Assembly: GCA_030077755.1 (NCBI GenBank)
Contig: JAQJZZ010000005.1
Span: forward strand, 558,001-622,000
DNA: 64,000 nt
DNA from: Filosporella fistucella
Lineage: Eukaryota; Ascomycota; Leotiomycetes; Helotiales
Reading direction: 5' to 3'
Positions within the stretch are counted from its first letter, which is position 1. Every line of letters starts with the position of its first letter. The notes under the pieces are model-generated. The model saw only the letters and a list, made by a program, of their open reading frames with translations, searched no databases and was not told where the DNA came from. The translations under genes were made by a program, and so were the position numbers. Below are positions 55,833-64,000 of the stretch, in pieces.

Positions 55833-57660
55833 TTGTGCAGGAGAGGGGTTTGAAATAGGAACGATTGGTTGGACGTTATTGCTTCTGCGATTGAGTCTTG
55901 TAGTGTGCAAAGAATTCAGACATAATTTCATTGGCAAATACTTGCCAATCTCTAACTAGAAATTGTGGAGTAGGAGTTTTATTGCATTCGAAATGTTAGA
56001 AAACTTTGAAGATTGTGAGCTCTGTCATACAGGTCACGGAGCATTATTCCAGCTATAGATCCCGGATACGATGGTAATAACAGACAGCACGATTGCGGCT
56101 AGGGATGTTTTAAATCATTAGCATGAAAGTGTCCTTCCTGCCTGAAGAAGCTTTGAAAAGTGCAAATCACATCATTTTTCATGTTTCGCCAACCCATCTT
56201 TTACGCTCTTGGAACCGAACGTGGACGATTTGATGTCACATGTCGTTTGTCGTTCTCCCATCCTACCTCAGCCTCTGCACGCTAAGCGAAGGTTACACTA
56301 AGCCGGTGAAATCCCATTTCCCCATATTTGGCACGAGCCATAGAAGGGTCCGTTCGCACCCATTAGATTTGATGTCACATAGGGCTGTGGGTTTAGGTAT
56401 GGTACAGTACTGTAATGAGAGGCATGTGCTATCTATTACTACCGAACATGGCTAGCCAAGCGGCTCTTGCCTATCGGGTCTCGCGAACACTGATCAATTG
56501 GAGCCCCCGATTGGGATATCGCAGCAGAATACGTACGTATTGGCGCACGGGAGCTCCATTCGGTCAATCCGCGAACATTGGCTAATGGGCACAACTACGT
56601 GCCAAGATAATACAAGAAATCCAAAACCTACTTTGCTTAGAATTGCGGGGAAGCGTGGCTAATGCGAACACATAATCAGGTAGCTTGACACCAAGAAAAT
56701 CAAATATTCAAGACCTCACACCCGAGACAATTGGCCGAATGGGAGCTCCGATATGCAAATACGAGCCGTTGGCCTATGGGAGGCTCGATTGGGGGGAGGT
56801 TACGGGAAGTCCCGTGGACCTAGTAGTCGAATAGCAGTATCGGAGGTACTTGTAACATATCCATTTTGGACGCAACTCATTTGCAACCACATCTCTCAAA
56901 ATAGAGGAGGATTTCTAGCTGAGAAGCATGTCATCTCATTCGGAATGCGGGGGGCTTTCAGTTGGATCTACTGCTGCTCTGGCTGCACAACCTCACCTCA
57001 CTCAACCGAGACATTAGCTGAATGATGGAACTTAGGCAGTATTAAGAAAGATTTGCTTACGGAGTACCCATAGTCATAGAGGTCATCAGATTCACTGCAG
57101 CCAATAAAAGCATGCGTGCTGCACACAAGGCACAGAGCATGACAACCATGCTCGTTTAGAAAAATGCCAGGCTTTTGAAGGCTTACTATCTCCACTTACC
57201 TGATAGTAGTATTTCAGCGATTACTTTACAAGGCTACCAGCATCCAATCACAACCTCATTGCAGCATCAAGCCTTGCTTTCTAGTACATCTGCAGTTCAC
57301 TAAGTATTGATGTCAATATGTCATTGTGCTTCCTCAAACGATCAACTTGAATATCAATAGATGACTGAGACTAGCCTTGAAATTGTTTCGAGATTGAGAA
57401 TTTGGAAACCATCGGCATGAATGTTTCGGTTGATTCCCATTGAAGCTGAGTCTTAGTCTATTCGCTGCGAAGATTTTCAAAAACGACTTGATAGGTTACC
57501 TTACTTCTCATCCTTTCAACCAACCTTTGCAGCTCCACTATTTTACCTCTCTCCATTTTTAGTTAAAAGCTCTCATCCCATCACTCATCTTGATCGAATT
57601 CATTCATCACCCTTCATTTTGAGTCCACACAATCTCCACTCTTCCATTTAGTTTATCACC
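55833..57660. other. 1.8 kb intergenic region
   Basis: No gene accepted; open frames at 56240-57195 have no family features. It contains the degenerate repeat set at 56496-56790. The last 200 bases are C/T-rich with few G, like a fungal leader before the ATG at 57661. Confidence 0.45.
56496..56790. repeat. Degenerate short repeats, partly inverted
   Basis: Related phrases recur: GGAGCTCCATTCGGTCAAT (56550-56568), its imperfect reverse complement ATTGGCCGAATGGGAGCTCC (56730-56749), TTGGCCTATGGGAGGCTCGA about 37 bases further on, and ATTGGAGCCCCCGATTGGGA near 56497. The inverted pair is about 160 bases apart, a possible worn miniature transposon. No target duplication was confirmed. Confidence 0.4.
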
Positions 57661-59375
57661 ATGCAGAACTCTTCTTTCACTCTACTACTGTCTCAACAGT
57701 CCCTCAATACCGCTCGAATCAGTACCAAAGCTTATGGTAGACGTATAGTGCTACAAGCTCGAGGATATGCTGCTCCAGCTAAGCCCACGGGATCTGGAGG
57801 TGTCAGCAAGCTCGACGCAGACTTGTGGAAGTCATACAACACTGGAATTCGCAACTTTGTGTTCCAGGGCAACAAACTAAATCCAAAGACGCAGGCTTTC
57901 TTCACTGCTCCAGTTGGTACCATGGGTATTGCAGCCGGCGGGAATATTCCACAGCCTATCACTAATTTCGGCGTCTACAATGTCGGTGACTCGTTGCTCG
58001 ACATAAACAGCCCAGTCTTTACTCCAGGTAATGCCGGAAGTTATATCGACCGCCAAGCTCGATACCTTAGTGCTGTGCAGCTTGTATGTTGCAAACTTTG
58101 TGAATTTTGCCGCACTAATCATCTCTTAGAAAAAAAATACCAACACAGGTGCCTGGTTGCGTCTCCAAAGTGCTACTAAAAAGCAAAACGAACTTCAAGC
58201 CAAGATGGACGAGCTGAAGCCCAAGGCAAAGGCTAGCTTCGATGCGGATACTGATAAGCCAGAAAAAATGCCATTCAGAACTTGGGTCAGCAGAAACTAT
58301 CCTAACTATGATTCACTCGATAGCGAGTTGCAGCAAGCTAGCTCCGCGACGGCTTCTGCACAAACTGAAGTATATGGACCTGGGGCGGACGATCTCAATC
58401 GCAAGATTGGAAACATGAGGAAGGCTCAGAGAGACGATGTACACTTCCCTGGGTCCGTTTCTTTCTGATTTATTGATAAGCATCGACTAATACTTCCATA
58501 GCTGCAATATGCAAATCTCTGAGCAGCAAGCCAATATACTCGAGGGTACAGTCTTGGACGAGAACGCAATGCTGCAATACAAGCCACTTTATACAATTGA
58601 AGCAGGGTACAAGGATGCCGTCAAATCATGGATCGATAACTCCGCTTCTGACTCGGGCTCAGCAAAACCTGTCACTATCCAAATCAACACTTCAAAGAGT
58701 TCAACCGAATCTTGGGAAGACTCCGGTTTCTCCAAGACGGCTGCTTCAGTTGGTGCACGTTACTGGTTCATTAGCGCTCGAACCACCGTCAATAATGTTG
58801 AGAAAGAGGAGCATCTCTCTCTTGAGCAACTTGGCGCTGGTATGAGTGTTAACTTGCGTGCGACTGGTATCAAGGCATTCAATATCAAAGCTGGTGGATG
58901 GTACGTATTGCATTGAGATGGTGACAATTATTTCCCTTGGCTGACTTCTTCGTGCTCAGGGATGGAGATTTCGCGAGTCAATACAAGGACCTTTCCTTGT
59001 TGGCCGGCTTTGGACTTCCTGCAGCCTGCGCCGTTTCACAGGTCGTTATGGGCTACAATGTCAGCCTTGATGTCTCAATGAGTTCAGCCGCTGCGAAGCA
59101 GGTGAGCGACTTGTACTCACGTGCGACTTCGGCTGGTGGATCACTATCTATCTTCGGCAGTAAGTTTACTTATAACGTTCAAGTGTGAACACGACTAATT
59201 TGTGAAAGTTCCTATCGGGCTTAGTGCGGGTCATCAAACCAGCAAGAGCACTTCATACAGCATTAAGAACAACGAGAATAACTTCAGCAGCTTCTCAATT
59301 GTTGGTGAGGACGGAGGATACCCTGTCGTTCTTGGAGCTGTCGGACGCAAATTGCCTGCCCTTGGAAAGGTTTAA
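57661..59375 (+). CDS. Unknown-family protein, tandem copy A
   Basis: Exons 57661-58083, 58130-58452, 58502-58900, 58960-59159 and 59209-59375 encode 503 residues. After a 38-residue N-terminus rich in Ser, Arg and Gln that ends ARGYAAP, like a mitochondrial presequence, the order of blocks is: ITNFGVYNVGDSLLDINSPVFTP, a helical region with many Lys/Gln/Ala, a YGPGADDLNRKIG motif, a polar linker, RPLYTIEA-like YKPLYTIEAGYKD, a beta-rich domain with NLRATGIKAFNIKAGGW, then ACAVSQVVMGYNVSLDVSMS and a C-terminal GGYPVVLGAVGRKLP. I recognise these blocks from hypothetical proteins of other ascomycetes but know no function. No transmembrane segment. Copy B follows directly. Confidence 0.78.
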
Positions 59376-59718
59376 ATAGGCCGTTCTAATGATTCGCTTG
59401 ATCGGTGGTAAATGACCACTATCTTTCTCGTTCAGTGCGGCTGCTCTAAATCTTGCTGCCGCACACACCTAAAACAGCAGGGCATCTCTTTCGTTATAGT
59501 CGTGTTCCGGAGAGTGTTTTACTTTCTAGCATAAATTGAAAATTTCCTATGTAGTGTTGTGACTTGATCAAATGTGATTGTAAAAGCCTCGATGATATCA
59601 ATGTATTTCTGGATAGTGCGTGGGCATAGCTGCCACGTATTGGAAGTGCTTCCTCGTGATCATGATTTCCTTTATGTGGACAAGAGCAGGCCGGAGGTAC
59701 AATATATAGTTCAAGTAG
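59376..59718. other. Spacer between tandem paralogues
   Basis: 343 bases with no coding frame, holding the 3' end of copy A and the promoter of copy B. Confidence 0.5.
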
Positions 59719-61639
59719 ATGCCCATTCTCAATCCTGATCCTTTTCCTCTCCATTTATTTTCTCGTTCTCAAGTCAGCTGTGACACCACACGTCGAGCCT
59801 TGGCAAAGATGCAGAAAGCGGTAAGGTCGGTAACAGGGTCACCAAGGTCTCTATTCTACAAAGCTCTTGCTATTGGATTGAAACCTTATTTGACTGGAGA
59901 TAACAATCTTTCCAACTTGCGCAAAGCAATGTTTGTTGCGGTACCATTTACAGACGGAATACCTGTGGGGGAAGCTGTTAGACAAGATGTGACAAATGAG
60001 AAGTTATTTCGGATCGCAGATGTGATCCAAGATCTCGAAAGTCCTGTATTTGGATATGATCGCGCTGGTAGTTACTTTGAGAAGCAGAACCAGTATGTTT
60101 CTCTCTTTCTTCACTTGAAACCTTCAGGCGAGGACTACACTAATAAGTTAAACGTGATAGATATTTGCTAAACTTGGCAGATGTACGTACTCTGCGTACT
60201 ATCGTTATCATTGCTAAGCAATTAATCAAACATATAGGCATCAGAACCACGTGCTACCAAGGCACAAGCAGAGGTTCAAAAATGTCTAGCAGCAACGAAA
60301 GCTGCTTACGCTTCAGATGTCGCCCAGTTCAAGGCACTAATACTGACAAATCCAACCCTCAACTTTGCTGACTGGATGACTCGATACGCCTTTGAGTATA
60401 ATGTAGCTTTTGAAGAATTAAAACATGCACAGGCTGAACTTGCTAAGACAAGATCCGAGCCTATGTCTGATGTTCAGGGTCGATTGGATAGTATGGTCGC
60501 AGCAAGATCCCCGACAACTTATGTGGTGGGGTAAGTCTGCTCCAAGCTGTTAATTGCCAAACCTAGTTGGCTGATGGTGAACTGAAAACAGAAGCAACAT
60601 GGCAGCAACTTTAACAGATCATTCCATGCGTCGAGGGAATGGTGCTATGATGCAATCAAAATCCCCTTCAAGTGAAATGAGTCCGGTACCATTATCGTCC
60701 ACTTTGTATAGACCTTTACACTATCTGTCGAATTATGAGGATACAGTTAGTTCATGGGTCGAAGGATTCCAGAATGGAGGAGAAGCTGCGACGACTGTTC
60801 GAGTTGATTTGAGCAAGGCTGCTGAGGATAATTGGGAGAATCTCGGTTTCAAGCAATTCGACAATCTGCCACAAGGGTTGTCAGATGTTTTGACTTGTTT
60901 TGGAGGGCCAATAAATTTCAATCCAGTTCTTCCGCAACTTAACCTACAAAGCGCAGCATCAGGAAATATTCCGAACTCTACACCTGGTTTATCAGTTCAA
61001 TCGTCAAATGCGGATGTGCATCCGTTCCATCTTTTGGCCAAAGATGCGCGACTCACTTTCAAGGCTTCTGGGTTGCAAGCTTTTGAGATTTTCCGGGGTC
61101 TTTGGTAAGTCTAAGTCTATTAACCACGTCACATCTTATATTCCAACGCTTTGGCATGGTTTAACAACGTTATTAACATGATTTAATTCTCAAGGAACAT
61201 CGATAACATCCGCTCCTTACTTCCAGGTTTGGTTCCAACGGCGCCAGCAAGCGTTCTAAATCCATTTCTCAAAACAACGAGGCTCTTGCTGGGATATGGC
61301 ATCGAGATTACCCTAAGCGTACCAACTGCGAATCTTAGATATATTGACTTCAATCAGAATGGGAATAGTGACGATGATAGTGAATCAATTATCAGCGCTT
61401 TTCTGGATGAGTTAGATACACCAGCGATCGAGACTAATTCGTTGATGTATAAGTCAAGGTCGGATCCGATGTGGCCCTCTTTAACCAAACCATCAGAAAC
61501 CAACAAAACCAAGAGCAAGAAACTTCCTTTAGGGACGCAAACCTCGAATGGTACTTTGGGAAGGACAACTATCTGGAGGATGACATCGCAAGATAGCGGT
61601 TGTCCAACTCTTCTTGCTACACTTGCAACAGTGGTATAA
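59719..61639 (+). CDS. Unknown-family protein, tandem copy B
   Basis: Exons 59719-60092, 60161-60182 (22-nt micro-exon), 60238-60530, 60592-61104 and 61195-61639 encode 548 residues. Shared with copy A: a block ending SPVFGYDRAGSYFEKQNQYL (A has SPVFTPGNAGSYIDRQARYL), a helical Ala/Lys-rich region, VVGSNMAATL (A: FPGCNMQISE), SSTLYRPLHYLSNYED, FKASGLQAFEIFRGLW and a CPTLLATLATVV ending. Four of its introns fall at places comparable to those of copy A. The micro-exon restores the QYLLNLAD sequence that aligns with ARYLSAVQL. It lacks the presequence-like ARGYAAP. Start is the first ATG; a second in-frame ATG at 59809 gives a protein 30 residues shorter. Exon 5 is less conserved and may hold an unseen intron. 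Confidence 0.68.
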
Positions 61640-64000
61640 TTTACTATTAATACAAACTAAGAAGAAAAATACTATTTATTTATAGTCGCCAGACCTGCAT
61701 ATTACTTTTGAGATCGAGTGAGGCATTAATCTAAATATTAAATATTTAGCTTATATTTATAATATAATATAATTCTATATGTAGTAATTCGAGTTGTTTT
61801 GGAATAATCGAACTTTATTACAAGCAAACCAGAAAAAACTGTTACCTTAAGGTGATAGGTCACAAATCGTAGTATGAATCCGAAAAAGAATTTCATCATT
61901 TGTTGATTGAAGATATTTTAATTTGGAGTTCGGAGTTTCTTAAAATGTCTAAAGGAAACGTTTGCAATTACAAAGGGAACGGGATCTTGGCCTCTGAGTA
62001 ATGCCTCATGGCTTTCAAGAAGTGCCAAGGCAAAATCTCCCGTCCTAGCTATCATTGTCAAGTGGAAGTAGACTATGTGCCTTTCAGCATCTGATTGTGG
62101 CTGAGAAATGTCAACGTAAGAGAAGATTCGGGTTCAGTTACGCCCATGACTTTTTTCAAAGCTTTTTATTGTGAAATTTGTGAGAAGTTGCGCATGTCTA
62201 AAAATACTAGGATTTGGAGAGCGGCGAGCCAAGTTAATTGAATAATAATTATGCCTAGACACTTCCCGAACTGATTTGTCGCCCCGTACGTTCACCTCGC
62301 AGAACTTGGTCTGCTTGAATCTTGTATGTCAAGAGATACGCTGAGACTCTTCTTCCACACTCCACAGACTCCGAAGAACAACGACTTCCTAGTTCTCCTT
62401 GCTCCTCCCCTCTTCTCAAGCAGATGTTTCCACAAGACAGTATTTGTCAAATCCTTACGTTTCAAGCTCTGTCCTTTCTCCTCAGGCTGCATCAAACAAG
62501 TCACAAGTCCCACCTTTCTCAATCTCCCTGAAGTCTTTTATTCCGGTCATACCTGCTAAGGTTCTTAGAATAGTTCATGAAGCAAAATAGCCGAATCTGA
62601 CTGCCTCCGCTGGCATCACACGCTCATTGACCTTCTTGCTTTCGGCCAAATCCTTCCCTACTACGAACTTCCTCTACTCCCAAAATCTACCTACTCATTA
62701 CATACACAGACATGTCGGAAAAGCTGCGAGACATGATAGTCTTCTGTCCACATCAAGAAACTGGCTTGGTCCGGAGATCAGAGGGATGACACGAATTGGG
62801 CATTGGAGCAGGGTCAAACCGCTGATTACACATCGACTCACCTTTTTGGTTCTTTGACTTCACCGTCTTGTGAACTCCGGACAAAAGATATAAGTTGTTT
62901 AGACGTTTTTATCTTTTTAGGGAGGAGGATTTGTAAAATGCGAGCTGCATACGTTCTTGGGGGTGCTTTGGCAAATACGTTACGGGATCCTTTTTGGTCG
63001 CTATGTTCAGAGGTAAACACTGGAGAAATTTGGGATCTTCGACAAATGTGGGATATGATAATTAGGCAGGAGGGGTGCTGTTTCTGCCCGGGAGCACCCT
63101 ATAAGTCTGGGAACGAATACAGGTGCTGGAACGGATGTTGCATTAGACCATGCCAGGAAAAGTTTTTGGAAGACATAGGCTTCGAATAGGGCATAATAAT
63201 CGAGGAGATGGTACTTACATACGATACTTACATATTGATACTTTTCGCTTCCAGAATGATTAGGGAGTGCTTTCAAAAGGATGATAGTATTAATGTTGTC
63301 GGTCCCGAAGTATAAACGCCATCAATGAGAAGCATGCATGACCTTCTCCTGGTAATCATACAGATCCGTGCATTGCAGACTTGCTCGCGCATGGAAAGGG
63401 TACTTTATTTTGAGATTCCTAGAAAAGATGGAATTGGGAATCGAGTTTGAAACCTTTCAATGGTATCGGTCATTGTCGCCGCATGCCCATGCTCTCTCTG
63501 CTCGTTGGAGCTCAACAGAGATATCTGGCAGAACCAAGGATACAAAAGCACTCGCCTTTGCTTTCTTCTCTCTCTTGATTTATATCATAGGGATAATGAT
63601 ATCTGCTTTCCTATTCGAACGTACGCTAATATGAAACGAGGAGGCGAAACTTGAAGGAGAAAAGGAAGTTGCGAAGCGAAGCAAACAGAGTGAGCAGGTA
63701 GCAAGATATTAATTAGAGGGTAAGGAGTATACAAAAGCTCCTTACTTTCCTGCTGTTTGGAATATGTGGAATCAGCTATTGCTACCATGTTTGCCCAACC
63801 CTCGGCTTTGAACGTGATTTAATACCTGGGTTGTGTCGCCTCGTAAGTGATGGTGACTTGCAGTTGTACAGATTTGCTATATAACTTATTTTCAACCCAA
63901 ACACCAGCATCTCCACTGAAGTTTTGAATGCAGAAAAATAGGCAAGTAATAGTACACGCACGTAGCATAATTATTTCCCGATTTCTGGGCATTGGTTCCG
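61640..64000. other. 2.4 kb right end, no gene supported
   Basis: AT-rich just after 61640. Several open frames of 60-130 codons overlap in different frames. One at 62938-63189 on the plus strand would encode 83 residues with eight cysteines (GCCFCPGAP, CWNGCCIRPC), but it has no signal peptide or family resemblance and I do not count it as a gene. No repeat or RNA gene was seen. Confidence 0.4.

Noticed and set aside
62938..63189. 83-codon Cys-rich frame, possible small effector
   Set aside because: No signal peptide, no family resemblance, and it overlaps other chance frames. Kept only as a remark.

Overview
The window looks like nuclear DNA of a filamentous ascomycete. Genes are well spaced, introns are 45-60 nt with GT..AG ends and CTRAC-like branch points, and several families are Pezizomycotina-specific (2EXR, DUF7730, DUF3712, fungal STAND N-terminal domain, GPI-anchored expansin-like). 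AT-rich blocks show almost pure C-to-T/G-to-A change, the signature of repeat-induced point mutation (RIP). Leotiomycetes (Helotiales-type) is my best guess, from gene style only. I saw no tRNA, rRNA or CRISPR.

Layout. 0-5 kb: a small Cys-rich ORF, a decaying minisatellite, and a MYND zinc-finger pseudogene. 5-7.6 kb: an ankyrin protein with a fungal STAND-type N-terminus. 7.8-15 kb: a group resembling the bacterial dimethyl-sulfone (sfn) pathway: an SfnB/DszC-type acyl-CoA-dehydrogenase-like flavoprotein on the minus strand, then an MDR reductase and an SfnG-type FMN-dependent sulfone monooxygenase on the plus strand. 16.7-22.6 kb: a multi-pass membrane protein, a DJ-1/PfpI protein and a DUF3712 membrane-anchored protein. 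25-31 kb: Trm1 (tRNA m2,2G26 methyltransferase, two in-frame starts), a conserved unknown protein and a small secreted protein. 31-38.9 kb: a 2EXR protein, a nicotinamide-riboside-kinase-like pseudogene, an expansin-like GPI protein and a DUF7730 protein. 39.4-42.3 kb: two intact MYND paralogues. 43.5-44.3 kb: a candidate PD-(D/E)XK nuclease-fold protein. 45.48-54.98 kb: a complete but RIP-destroyed Ty3/gypsy LTR retrotransposon on the minus strand, with 197-bp LTRs and a 4-bp target duplication. 55-61.6 kb: a small membrane protein and a tandem pair of paralogues of an unknown family. 61.7-64 kb: no gene I can support.

The most coherent functional unit is 7.8-15 kb, a candidate organosulfur-salvage cluster: SfnG would oxidise dimethyl sulfone with FMNH2, the SfnB-like enzyme may act on a related sulfur compound, and the promoter between them holds a CACGTG-containing perfect palindrome. 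The second theme is genome defence. RIP marks the retrotransposon, probably the minisatellite, and the MYND pseudogene, whose stop codons fit C-to-T changes.

Exon coordinates were read by eye from splice signals, reading phase and protein continuity. For every multi-exon intact gene the summed exon length is a multiple of three, but none has been tested against transcripts.
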